A program made the position numbers and the translations under genes. Below, in pieces: positions 47,886 to 58,854 of a DNA stretch of 64,000 nucleotides (within the stretch, counting starts at the first letter, position 1; every line of letters begins with the position of its first letter). The notes under the pieces are model-generated. The model worked only from the letters and a program-made list of their open reading frames with translations. It was not told the origin of the DNA and searched no databases. The DNA is from Armillaria gallica (lineage: Eukaryota; Basidiomycota; Agaricomycetes; Agaricales; Physalacriaceae), in the NCBI GenBank assembly GCA_037576215.1, contig JBANDB010000005.1, positions 2,108,001-2,172,000 of the forward strand, written 5' to 3'.

Positions 47886-48671
47886 TGTTGTGTTGCGATA
47901 TGACAGCAGTTGAGCTCTGGTTTGCCTTAAATACGCCCATAGCCTGCACTAGTAGTCACGCTCATTTTCAGAGTATAATCCGAGAGCTCCAAGGACGGAG
48001 AAGGTACGGGTAATAAGGCATGTTTATGCCACAAGGATTGCAGTCTTGTGCGCGAAACCGGAGATACTCAAAATTCGTCATTGGCCAATGAAAGTCGCTT
48101 TCGTGCTGGGTGAAGTTGGGTCTCAACGAACTCGGTGAGTCCCACTCCTTGAAACCATGAGTAGGAAGCCGATAATTAATCAAGTCGCTCACTCACCAAA
48201 AAATTGCAACGACTCTCAAGAATCTTGAATGACCATTACCGCACCGTTTAACCGAAGCCCGGCAAAGAATGCTACTCACAAAACCGAATATCTTCCTCGT
48301 CTCCACAAAGTTACGGATAATACCGTTCAAATGACCGCTTGTTGATTGACCACAAGACGCTCTCACGGAAAAACAATTTGACCGAATTGATTTCTCTGGT
48401 TAACTGCCGCTCATACTCGATCAGGCAAATCTCGTATTTCTTAAGACTCACACGATACTCGGCCATTGAATGTCGCTAATCTACAAATTTCTGTGCTTCC
48501 TGATCATCTACTCAAAATAGAAGCCTGGTACCTGAACGACATTTAGACGGTACCGACAGCCAATAGAAAAAGCATACCGTATAGGACATAAAGGCAGGTT
48601 CACCATGAGCGATGAGTCTAAATATAACGTATATTTTTTTTAGTGTGAGTGCGCGCCCAATTATATAAGTG
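47886..48671. other. Spacer between AA9 gene and AA9 pseudogene
   Basis: Contains the AA9 core promoter (TTAAATA at 47927-47933 on the plus strand). At 48610-48660 there may be a last scrap of the decayed AA9 C-terminus. Otherwise nothing recognised. Confidence 0.5.
47927..47933 (-). promoter_or_regulatory. TATA-like box of AA9 gene
   Basis: TATTTAA on the minus strand, about 42 bp upstream of the AA9 ATG. Position and sequence fit a fungal core promoter element. Confidence 0.45.
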
Positions 48672-49439
48672 ACTAACCAGCAGGAGAAAGATAAGCTAGA
48701 ATAGAAACCTTCACAGGACACACGCATCCTCCGCCCGTAATCTTGATTTGGACGCAGGAAATGGAAAACTGGAGAGCGTAAGGGATGTGAATTCTGATAT
48801 ATTCGATCCTGTCTCAAATGGATCTCGGACTCAATGATAAACCATGCCGTAGTCAGGCAACCAACCTAGTGAGGGTACTGGTAGACATCGTGAGTTTCAG
48901 TGTGAAAAGATCCATATAATGAACGCACCTCTCCAATCTGATGGAAAGTGGTCTTGAGTTGTGGCACCCTGTACTCCGCGAACGAGAATGAATCAAAATT
49001 CGCGCCCCATTCTGCGATCTATGTCTGATGATCAGCATCGAGCCTCTTCCCTCTGCCCGCCGGATGCCTGCGGCATACCTTAAACCATCTTTCGCCACTC
49101 CCATCCAGTTCTGCCACCGATCCCGGGGCCTGTCCTAATTATATAGCGGCAGGACCAAGATGATGAACATTATTCTCGCAATTGAATCCAAGGGTGCTCG
49201 CGGCGGCGACGGTAACAATTATTGCGGGTGGGATTTACATTGCAGACCAGATAATGTCCGGGGGTGTCATTCAGCACGAGATCGTTGCTCAAGGGCATAC
49301 GAAGAAGGAAGTCGTGCTTTCCAAATACCTAGGGAAAATAGACAGATCAGAAATAGAACGGCAGCAAAATGCGGAAAACGGACAATGAGCAAGAGATGGC
49401 GAGCGAGTGCTAAAGAGAGAAATACGCGGAGAGCTTCAT
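48672..49439 (-). pseudogene. Decayed AA9 (LPMO) gene copy
   Basis: Relic of a tandem AA9 duplicate, read by alignment to the neighbour at 46912. The ATG at 49437-49439 starts a signal-peptide remnant MKLSAYFSL, where TAG follows in frame. Then RMPLSNDLVLNDTPGHYLVC..NVNPT (neighbour: LPQNNSPVTD..CNVNPS), a frame slip near 49210-49225, then TVAAASTLGFNCENNVHHLG PAAI followed by a nonsense TAA (plus-strand TTA at 49139-49141) where the neighbour has Tyr, then LGQAPGSVAELDGSGERWFK, WGANFDSFSFAEYR, and IPYALQFSISCVQIKITGGG. The axial Tyr is Ser (48763-48765). A TATAAAT box remains at 49485-49490. Several independent lesions make a functional product very unlikely. Confidence 0.85.
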
Positions 49440-50661
49440 GTTGGACAGATGTTGATCAAGAAAGTCGTGTTCCTTCATGAGTGATTTATAGTGTCAATCG
49501 GAGAAAAGGGATGTTTCGCGATTGCATACTTAGAATGCGCACCACACGATGACGGAGAAATAGTTGGCTTCGCATTCACCATGACGCTTAACGTGTCGAC
49601 CATTAATGAGTAGCTTTTTACCATAATATGCTTCTCCTGACATCCCCTAGCTGAGTCTTCGTATGGCAAGGGAACGATAACGAGCAATACTAACGTCGGA
49701 GGTTACATCAGGTTGGCTGACAAGATAGGTCGACGCGATCAGACGCCAATTTTTGCCGAGGAGCAGCAGGGAGCACCGAAGGAGTCCTTGGAGTGGATTG
49801 GATTGGATATTCGGTCGCTCGTATCAGCCCATATCATTGGCCTGTAATAATGGAAAGTGGCGAGATGGCAGTAAGTTAGCGGAGGCGGATCTTCGGCCCG
49901 AAGTCCCTTCTTCCTGAGGATGAGTCATGTATGACACGTGAGCTCTACGCGTAGTCGCACCTCTTTCCTTCCTTCACTCATCATCACTATCACCCACGCG
50001 TGTATCAGTGCGCATTATGCTACAGGAGGCAACTCAACTCTTCTTTCCGGAACACAGGAAGATATCTCCACCATTGCTGTTATCGGCATTGCTAGACGAT
50101 TGAATCTTGATGATGTGAAACGTTCAGGTTTGTTAGCGCATGCATCGTCTAATATTCGGATTTGTTCTGATGCAACGCGTACACCAGATTGATCAAACAG
50201 TATGATGATACAACGGGATCAGGTTATGACTAGCACTGGTCGAGGTTCGTTTATTTTCATGGGACTTCTGCATTTATTCAATACCGCATAGATTCGGGTT
50301 GCTACTTTGGTGCGACACTGAGGCGTAACTTGTAAGAAGCCCGTCATCAAATGGAACAGAAGTAAGACACGTTCAACTAATACGTCAACATTCTTTCTTT
50401 CGTGTAGAAAGGTGCATACAATGCATCAGAGCCCCTGCAAATAGGCGCATATGTGCTTATTCTTGGAGAAGAGTAGATCTTGTGATTGCAAGTATGTGTT
50501 TTTCTCTGTCTCCACACAAAGCTATCGAAGTTTGACATTAAGAGTAACTTGACGCTGCTTCCTTATACTAGCAGCGATTACGGGACAAAAATCCTACTAT
50601 ACCAACGTCTCCTTTATCATATACCACAACCCCAAGAAAGCCTTGAGAGCGATAAAACCGT
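49440..50661. other. Intergenic region, 1.2 kb
   Basis: Starts with the remnant AA9 promoter. No gene recognised; a plus-strand frame at 49938-50192 has no supporting signature. Confidence 0.5.
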
Positions 50662-51915
50662 TCATACTTTGCCCATCATTCTCCTTCCTTCTTCGATCTT
50701 GATCTCGTTATTCCCTAACTTTCCCGAAAGAACCTTAACCTCGCCCTTAACCTTGTCCATGAATTTCGGCTTCTTCCCGACACTTCCGTTACTATCACTA
50801 TTGTTAGAAATCTGAGGCGTAACAGCGGATTTCTCGACGAACTTTGAGCCATTAGAACTTGTGCTACGTCCAAATTCAGCGACATCCAAGTTGTCGTTCG
50901 ATGTAATGGGCGGTAAAGGTGCTGGTTCTTTGTGTAAACCCTGACAACAAATGAGAACTCATACTAGTTTAGATAAAAGTCGACATACAGTTGGAGACGA
51001 TCGATCTAACAGCGTGTCAAATTTATCCTGCTCGTGAGCAGGTGGCGTTGTGTGCACCGGTGTGATACCTGGTGGAGAAACAGGATGGCCGGGCTATCAT
51101 GCATCAGCACCCTGAAACGTGCATCGTATTGCCATGTACTCACCTCCTCTCCTGCTGTCTTTCGGAGCTCTTTGTTCCGCTCCTCTGGCAACATTGCGAC
51201 GTTTTCCTCTGAGAGAGGTCCAGGAAGATCACCCACGCCCCTTGTTTTCGGAGATGCGGTGGGTGTAATGATGGGCGGTGTAGATGTCTGACTGCCGCTC
51301 CCTGGTTGCGTCACCGTACTCAGCTCGGAGATGGATGGTCCCTCAGAATCGCTCCGTGCAGGCGGGTTCAATGCAGGATTCGTAGCAGGAGTCAGCATGG
51401 ATGTGTTGGAAGCTGGTTCGACGCTGGCGTCCTTCGTCTCCTTGACGTCTTCATCACTATCAGGAGCAGCAAGGACCTCCTTGTCCGTGCCTTCTGGGGC
51501 GGAAATGCTTCCAGTCGACTTCGAATCGGCTGAAAATTTGTCAAATGCCGTATTCGTCTTGATGAAAACGGTACTCACGGAAATACGAGACCACAGCCTG
51601 GGGTAAATACTGCTTTGCTGTCTCCGTGGCATTGGACAACGCTTTTCCAACGTCTTCCTGGCCTGGGATATACTGCTTCGCCGTCTCTAGAATTCCTCCT
51701 CCTCCAGATGAAGTTCCTTCAACAACTTTCTCTTCTGATCCTCCAGGATACGCTCCCGGAAAATCATGTCCTGGTGTTGACACAGCTGACGGCAGTGCTG
51801 GAGTTGGATTTAGGGGCTTCTGCGACCCCAATGCTGACGTTGTCTTGTCGGCCCATTCATGCGACGGCGTCTGGGCATCGAGAACAGGCGGGATCTGCGT
51901 GGTGGTATTATCCAT
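50662..51915 (-). CDS. Hypothetical low-complexity protein
   Basis: Family not named; this kind of protein recurs in basidiomycetes. The ATG at 51913-51915 gives MDNTTTQIPPVLDAQTPSHE; an upstream frame opening reaches 52026 but is less protein-like. Two related amphipathic segments occur, ILETAKQYIPGQEDVGKAL and NATETAKQYLPQAVVSYF, resembling apolipoprotein/perilipin-like helical repeats that may bind membranes or lipid droplets (inference). After an intron (donor GTGAGTACC near 51580) the middle is acidic and Ser/Thr/Pro-rich. The basic C-terminus, KPKFMDKVKGEVKVLSGKLG then IKIEEGRRMMGKV, stops at 50662. Probably cytosolic. Confidence 0.72.
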
Positions 51916-53152
51916 GGAAGTGATGTTCAAGTGACGTCCCTTCTTAGACCGCAATTTATAGGACACCCACTTTGGCTCCCAGCCCACCTTCAGTGGCGAG
52001 ATGACGTCGGGTGCGCGTGATGTCATCTTTGGTGATCATCTGGTCTCCAACTCGTCATTTACGCCGCATTTGGATGTTGACGTCCAGCACAAATCTTGGC
52101 TAGGCATGAAATTGACGTCCCAGAGGAAATGAGTTCAGGTCATTCATCTGGATGGCAAAGACAGACTTGCAGACCGAAAACGATATCAAGTCCCAACACG
52201 GTCTTCGCGAGATCAGTGTAAGGGAACTACAGCCATGCTCTAGCATTGTGCCAAGTGAGTTCTGTGGCATATATCACCGTGACCGAAACATTGATTGATG
52301 CCCCGACGGTCCTACCCTTGTCTCACCATTAATGACAGGGAAGGCTTAAGGTCTCAATTGCTCCAGGATTAACTACTTTCCAAGGCTTTGAGAAGGAGCA
52401 ACACCGAAGATATTTTAACAGCTCGAGGTCTCTAGGCTCAGTGCACCTGTGCCTACATCTTCGTCTTCCGTTTTACTCGTGCACTCGTAACCTGAAGAAG
52501 CGGGCGCATTTTTGAGGGACACGTTCATATTGGACGTCACAGATTGAACATGCTACCAGTGGCTCACGAACCGATCATTTTACCTGGCGAATAAATTCAC
52601 CGGTTTCCCCATTTCGATTTCAGCGATATTCCCGACAGGGACGACCCAAAGGTGCCAGTAATGGCCTAGCCTTCACTCAAAGATTTCTCGCCGGACGCTG
52701 ACGATTGGCCTACCTGTCCGTGGAAGGTTTCCATATTGTTTGACGTGTGATCCATAGAAGGACTAATATTTACGTCGGACGGAAGAAAGGTTATCTGATC
52801 TGGGAATAAAGTTGTCTGAGAGCGGTCCAGGAGGGTCTGGATTGGAGCTGAATAACATCTTTACCATGACCGTCGCGTCAAGGACATCTTGAAAGGCCGC
52901 CATCCTTGTGAATGATATCGGCAAGTGTCTCATTGTCCCAGTTTTCAGGATCTATTGCGTATTCCATCTCATATTCATTTGATCCTGATGTGAACACTGA
53001 ACGCATGCGTGTCTTTCGAAGCTTCGACTTACAGGCAATAAAGTTCTGACACCCCGAAGATTTGCGGTTCATTCCCGCTTTGTAGGAGGGCAGGGCGGAC
53101 TAAATCTGCAGCCAGTCTGCAATCTACTCATATGGCAAAGTTGCTCTGGTAA
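51916..53152. other. Intergenic region, 1.2 kb
   Basis: Promoter side of the hypothetical gene, up to the tRNA. No gene or obvious repeat recognised. Confidence 0.5.
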
Positions 53153-53230
53153 GGCCGTGTGGCGTAATGGCAACGCGTCTGACTACGATTTGAAATCAGG
53201 AGATTGCAGGTTCGACCCCTGTCTCGGTCA
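53153..53230 (+). tRNA. tRNA-Arg (ACG) with 6-nt insertion in anticodon loop
   Basis: 78 nt, identical to the 46639 tRNA apart from six extra bases (TTTGAA, 53189-53194) between positions 37 and 38, directly after anticodon ACG at 53185-53187 plus A37. That is the canonical place for nuclear tRNA introns. The A box, B box, all stems and the discriminator are unchanged. If removed, the mature tRNA equals the other copy. Flanks do not match the first copy, so this is not a recent large duplication. An MITE-like element begins 68 bp downstream. Confidence 0.85.
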
Positions 53231-53297
53231 TAATCGGAGACAAGGTATTTTGCTTCCAAAATTCGTCATTCGAAATTGAACCGAACTGTGGACACCT

Positions 53298-53709
53298 GGG
53301 TTGCGCACGAAACCTCCAGGGGGGTAAGTAACCGTTTGTTACCGACCCCTCCCCAGAGGGGTGGTTTTGCTACGGTAAGTTACCGTTACTTACCTCATCA
53401 CGTGCATTATCGCATGACTGACGTGTCGTAATCATTGAATTTTTCCAAATCCTTCGTATTCGTGTTTTTATACATGTTCCTGCTGTAATTCAAAGTAATT
53501 CAGAGACCACTCATATGTAAATATACAATCTAACTTGAAATATGCACCTAATAGTACTGAATTGTTCTGCCCAACTACATGTCACATGACAGGTAAGTTA
53601 CCTCAACAAAAACCCTTCTGGCGAAGGGGTGTAACTTACCAGTAACTTACCGGGAACTTACCGGGAATAAACCTAGGTGTATTAAAACCTAGGGTTTCGT
53701 GCACAACCC
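53298..53709. mobile_element. MITE-like element A, 412 bp
   Basis: Imperfect terminal inverted repeats: left GGGTTGCGCACGAAACCT, right (reverse complement) GGGTTGTGCACGAAACCCT. The interior is rich in paired GTAAGTTACC/GGTAACTTAC-type motifs that could fold. No coding capacity. No clear target-site duplication seen. A partial copy lies at 54282-54350. Confidence 0.65.
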
Positions 53710-53770
53710 TAGCACTGGACACTGGACGCCGGACGGTCCGTCGTGGCCTGTGGCGGTGTTGTCTGTAGGG

Positions 53771-54276
53771 ATGTAACAGGACCCACGATTATCCTCTCGG
53801 AGGTTGGTTCTCTAGTCCGGACAAGTTTGGGGTCATGGAGCCCCAATATCAGGTTATAATTCGGACAAATTGAGCTCTTCTCACCGACATGTTGGATTTT
53901 TTATCCGGACAACAATTGGCGTTCGTACAAGGTCAGTTTTGAATTCGGACAGATGGCACCGGGCACTGTGCTTGGAGCTAGCATTGTATGCTGTGTTATA
54001 ATAGTGTTGAGTGGCACAAATTGAATTTTTTTACTGAGAACAATGACTTGTCTTTGCAGTTTCGGACCGTGGACAAATTTTAGTGGCTTTTAGCGAATTT
54101 TTACGATTTTGACATGTCAGTTCCAGAATTCAGACAAAAACTGACCCACAGAAGGTAACGTTCTGAATTCGGACAAATTTGGAGGTATTTCGACGAGAAA
54201 AAATCCGGACAAATTTTGGAAAATCGCGAAATTTTGGAATCAACCTCCGAGGGGATAATCATGGGTCCTGATGTAA
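53771..54276. mobile_element. MITE-like element B with 6-bp target duplication
   Basis: The element proper spans 53777-54270 (494 bp) and is flanked on both sides by ATGTAA (53771-53776 and 54271-54276). Its ends are inverted repeats of about 30 bp: left CAGGACCCACGATTATCCTC, right (reverse complement) CAGGACCCATGATTATCCCC, then CGGAGGTTG in both. Inside are about seven direct repeats of a TCCGGACAA/TTCGGACAA type motif. No open frame of note. A non-autonomous DNA transposon is the best explanation; the superfamily is not assigned. Confidence 0.75.
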
Positions 54277-54281
54277 CCCGC

Positions 54282-54350
54282 TAGGGTTTGCGCATGAGTT
54301 CCCTCGGGGTTAAGTTACTGCTTTTTACCGACCCCTCCCCAAGGGGGTGT
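54282..54350. mobile_element. Truncated copy of MITE-like element A
   Basis: Matches the left end of element A: TAGGGTTTGCGCATGA, then a GGGGTTAAGTTACTG block, then TTTTTACCGACCCCTCCCCA. Diverged, and the match stops after about 70 bp. Directly abuts the target duplication of element B. Confidence 0.6.
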
Positions 54351-55441
54351 TCAATGTCACTTGTGATACAGATTTAGTAAGTCTAAGTAGCCTGGCTTGC
54401 TTGCTTGATACTGGTGGATGAAGGGGATAATCGCTAATAGATAACACTCGCTTCCTGTTGTCAGCATGACCGAGAGCAGCGAACTTGGGCATAGGAGATT
54501 GGCATTTCATGCCCCTGGGTCGACAATGAAAGAAACCATACAGCCCCACAGCTTGTCCGCGAGAGATTCGTGCGTGTGTGGCCTCTGAGTAGATTGCAGC
54601 CCGGCTGGAGGAAGCAATAATGTCGTTTTTTCTGACAGCATGCACCGTTTGAATATCCACATCGTGTGAATGCTCTGGCAAACGCAGCTAAGCTGTTAAT
54701 ACCTTTCTTGCAACACAAATTCTTGGTATAATAAACATCCCAGCCTAGTGCGGCCGTTTGAGGTTATTCCTGTTTACTATGGCTAGGAGAGGCGGAAGAG
54801 CGATCAGCAGTACAGTTCGACAAGCGATGTGTCTATACAACGTTCTGAAAGCGCACCTTATGCTTTCTATCGAGTCATGCCCACTAAGAAAAGTCATACA
54901 CAAGGATAATTGCAATAGTCGGATGAGTGTATAACGACTGCCTGGGCAAAGAAGTCCATGGATTGACCGTTCGCAAATATCTTGAGATGAGACTTTGAGC
55001 CTGATGTGATTCGACCTCCACAGTTCTTATTCTAGTTCGTCGGAATCTGCTTCAACACTGTAAAGCGTCCTATTCGGCTGCGAGCTGTGGAAGCCATCTC
55101 CGCCACCTTCAGATATTGTTCCAAAACATAGAAGGAAATCGGAAGCGACGACTTCAGAAGCGCAAGTGACAAAAATCTTGACAATAGATCTCTGTTGCGC
55201 CGGGCAAGATCCATTGAGTCGGACTATCTGTGGGGCTACACTTACGGGATCATTCTTGGCGATCAACGCCAGCGTTTTCGAAAAGCTATGCAAGGCTCAT
55301 CAAGCGGCGGTCGGCTTCATATCCACGAGGAGCATTCTCGTACTCACTCAGCCGACTGTCGCGCAGGGCACCGTAAAGCATGAAAGTTCATTAATGAGTC
55401 GTACACACACGCATGACCAGCAACACCACGACCCAGGAATA
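54351..55441. other. Intergenic region, 1.1 kb
   Basis: Minus-strand frames around 54325-54718 overlap the truncated repeat and show no domain. No gene recognised. Confidence 0.5.
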
Positions 55442-56332
55442 TCACACCTTCTCTTCCACGGCCCTCCTTTTGCCATTGTTCGGAGTCAAAGTTGGGTCGG
55501 CGGGTGGATGTACAACAGGAATTTCAGCCGTGCCAAGCTCGATGTGTGGTATCTGCCCCTCCTTCTCTCTATGTTTCGGTGACGGCATAGCGATAAGCAT
55601 CGATACGCGTAGCGGCCCAGTAGAAACGGTCCGCATGTCCCGAGGACCAGCAGGAGGCGAACCCTTGATAAGGGCCAACATACGAGCACGTAGAGGATTT
55701 TGTTGCTGCGGTGGAGTTAGAGGCGACAATTCTCGAGTGTATGACACCGCAAAAGGCTATGGAGATACACGTGAGCTAATAATAGAGCCGGCAAATCGCG
55801 ATGGGGTCGTACTTTGCATGTTTCCCAGTCATGATGTTCGTTGCCGACATTCTTCATCGTTGTTTCGTGCATGACGGGCTTCGGGGATTTCCCGTTGGGC
55901 GCTACCCAGGTCCCGTTCCGGATGGCTTCCTCCATCATGCGTCGTTGGCGTCGACGACGCATAATAGCTCGAGTCACGATGGCTGCTGAGATGGCAAGCA
56001 ATAGCAACAGCACTCCTGTTGATGGTTAATTGTTTGGTCGGCAATTTTTTAGTGCATTCGAACGAACCTAGGAAGGTATACACTGGTCTGGCCATCACGC
56101 AGGATTCCAGTCATCGTAAAGAAGACTTACAGTACACGGAGGCAGATGTACCACCACCTCGATCTCTACCAGGCCCGTTGTTGTTGTCCCCGCTTTGACC
56201 GCCGTCATTGCGGCCAGGCCCACCTCTTCCCGTAAATGTCGAACTCGGGTCGTCAAAGCTGAAGGACGTTGATGACGATGAGAAGGAGGTCAACGTGGAG
56301 GACCCAGTAGTGCTCGTTGTAACAGACGACAT
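55442..56332 (-). CDS. Single-pass membrane protein with Ser/Thr-rich ectodomain
   Basis: The ATG at 56330-56332 gives MSSVTTSTTGSSTLTSFSSS, a Ser/Thr-rich, probably O-glycosylated stretch, then Gly/Asn/Arg-rich GGPGRNDGGQSGDNNNGPGR. After an intron comes one transmembrane helix, YLLLLLLAISAAIVTRAI, followed by a strongly basic stop-transfer MRRRRQRRMM and a cytosolic tail. A phase-0 intron then joins PFAVSYTRELSPL to a tail containing LRVSMLIAMPSP and IPHIELGTAEIPVVHPP. The stop is at 55442-55444. This layout is widespread among Agaricomycete hypotheticals; it resembles cell-surface sensors, but no function is established. No classical signal peptide, so topology is inferred. Confidence 0.75.
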
Positions 56333-58553
56333 GGGAGCGCGAAGCCAGGATGTTTAGTGCCTGTTGACCCACATACAAGATATATCATTTCGTGAGATGG
56401 GTTTCATCGATGGAGATAATGTGGGCTTACCTTGGCAATACTTAGCAACTTAGCTGAGACGCGGTATTACCTGAAGTGATGATCCCGAAACGCGGATTTA
56501 CGAAAAATGGATGTCGGGTCAAAGGAAAGGCTCCGCCATAGTAGAATTAGTAAGACTGGTCTGTCTCCCAGGATCCATGATCTTGGTACTATTTCCAGGA
56601 CGCAAGAGAGCGCGAGACCGAATTGCCACGTTGATGCGACGTTCCGTAATTAAGACGCCACAAGAAACCTCCCTGACAGCACCTAACTAACTTATGAGTG
56701 GGCCAAGACACGGACAATGAACCTTGGTGCTGCGCACCATGACGTCTAGCACAGGATTACTACAAGAATCTCAACGAAACAAACTCCGTACACACCCAAA
56801 GTGCCGCAAATAACATAGTCCATGCAGTCCTGAGCGTAACCTGAAAAGGTGTGTCTTCGAAATCATGCGACTTCGATACCTTTGTCACAGGACAACCTTG
56901 CAGGCAGTGGCGAACAACCGAGCTCTCAAATCACAATAAGCAGATATTTAGAAGTCATGGCCAACATGTAAACAGCTGCAACGTGCAGACGGAATACTGA
57001 GCTCAGAGCTATTAATCAACCTGGGCTAAATGATTCATGCCGACGGAATCACTGACCAAAGATCCAATTATGACGGCTAGGAGAGCGACTTATCGTTTCA
57101 ATGTCATCACGTTCTCCTCATCTACATCTGAACTGATTTCGGAAGGCAGCAAGCGGCGAAACAAACGCCAACGATAAGTACCAGCGGACAATGGCGGCAA
57201 GGTACGGGAGCATGACTGTCGGAGTCAGAATATGCAACGCCGTTTTGGCCGACCCGAAGTGTATATAAAATACAGACTTTGTCCCATTCTTCATTCGGGG
57301 GAAGGGGAGGAGTTTGTAACCGGTGTCTGTTTAATGCTACGCAACTTCTGCTCGATGCTATGGTGATCGACATATGCAATGGATCGCGACGTGCAAAATG
57401 TGGTTCTAACCAGTTGTTGGCTTCTTTTTTCTTCCTTTCCGAAAAACTGGCCGAAATTAGCATCCCGGTGACTCGGCTAGACTCGGCTCGCTCACATATA
57501 AACTCTCGGCATATCAGCTCAAGGACTTTAAACCGAGTCGCGGCAACACTGGTTTCAGGCTGGCAACGCTTGACAGCCTCAGGGTGGCTTGGAGGCATGA
57601 GCAAGGAGCTTTAGGAGCTCAAAACAAAACCAAAAATCACACACCTGTCGCTCGAAGGATGCACTGACTCTACCCAAACTTCAGCGTTGTAGAATGTGAT
57701 ATTTCAAAGTCCGTTATGCCGTCTTTCGGCCTAAGCGGCAATGGGGGACCTCCGTGACATTCGCCGTGATGGAATTTTGTACATAATTGCAAGATTCCGC
57801 GGTGCATCAGTAGGAAGCTAATAGAACGGTGGCAAAACGGTTTACATCTGTGCCAGTGGCAAACGCGACATGGGGGCTAACTACGAAATATCTAGTGTTC
57901 AAATATACTACGAAACGCCTGCAGAAATGAGCAAACACGTAAGCGAATCAGTACGGGAACTAAACGGCGACTAACTGTCGTTACCATGAGAGGTTTGAAT
58001 ATCTCACGAGAAAAAAGTGGGATTGGTCTGACGAGGCTGAGTAGTTCCTATTGAGGGAAGGACGGAACAACGACGAGGTACCTGGTGAAATTTTAAGTGA
58101 CAGGTAGACTGGCATCGAGCCTACATCACAATCGACCTGGAATTGAATTCCTCTAATTTCGAAGTGATCGATCACTGACTCGGACGGGTAACAGTGTTAA
58201 TCCATCACTGGATGCAAGGATGAATGTATTAGTAACAAATGGAAGACATCCATCCCATCTCGACTCAGATCACTTTTTGCGTGTAGGTTGACTTGGAGAT
58301 TGGACTCATAAAAGGGCACTCCGAGATCCCCGAAATAGCTGTACTTACAAACCCACCATTTTAGAGTCGCATAACCTGGTTTATGACAATATTCAGGCCA
58401 TTTCTTCTGTCCCAAGATACGATACTATCAAGCTGTATACAATCACTGTAACCAATCTGATTCTTGAGACGGAGGATAGAGGTAGGTAGAGCCTCCAGTA
58501 ACTAGCCTAATGTCGCGCCATGGGGCTCGCCCCATGCACAATAATATTCCTGT

Positions 58554-58854
58554 CTCAAATTGGAGTTCATGGATTCAGTTTATTTTTTTTTCTCCCAAGG
58601 AACAAATCCGGATTGATGGCGGCATTATCGGCACATTCTAGCCGACCATCTTCTTCCAAGAACTGCACAATGAGTTTTAAACCTTTTTCCCTCGTTGGAC
58701 TTGGAATTACTACAGCAAATGATACGCATGTGCCGCTACCATTCTAATTATTTGAAAAGGATGAAAGGTGAGGGTATTAGCGGAAACTGGTCGGGACCCA
58801 CACTTACGATAACTCGACAGAAAAATAAACTGAAGCCATGAACTCCCAAATTGA
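58554..58854. repeat. Inverted repeat pair, about 35-bp arms
   Basis: Left arm 58554-58588 (GGAGTTCATGGATTCAGTTT core) and right arm 58821-58854 (reverse complement GGAGTTCATGGCTTCAGTTT core) enclose about 230 bp. Could be a foldback or MITE remnant. No flanking duplication recognised. Confidence 0.55.

Noticed and set aside
53298..54350. CRISPR array or satellite from the repeated GGACAA and GTAAGTTACC motifs
   Set aside because: Eukaryotic context, irregular spacing, and the motifs lie inside elements with terminal inverted repeats.
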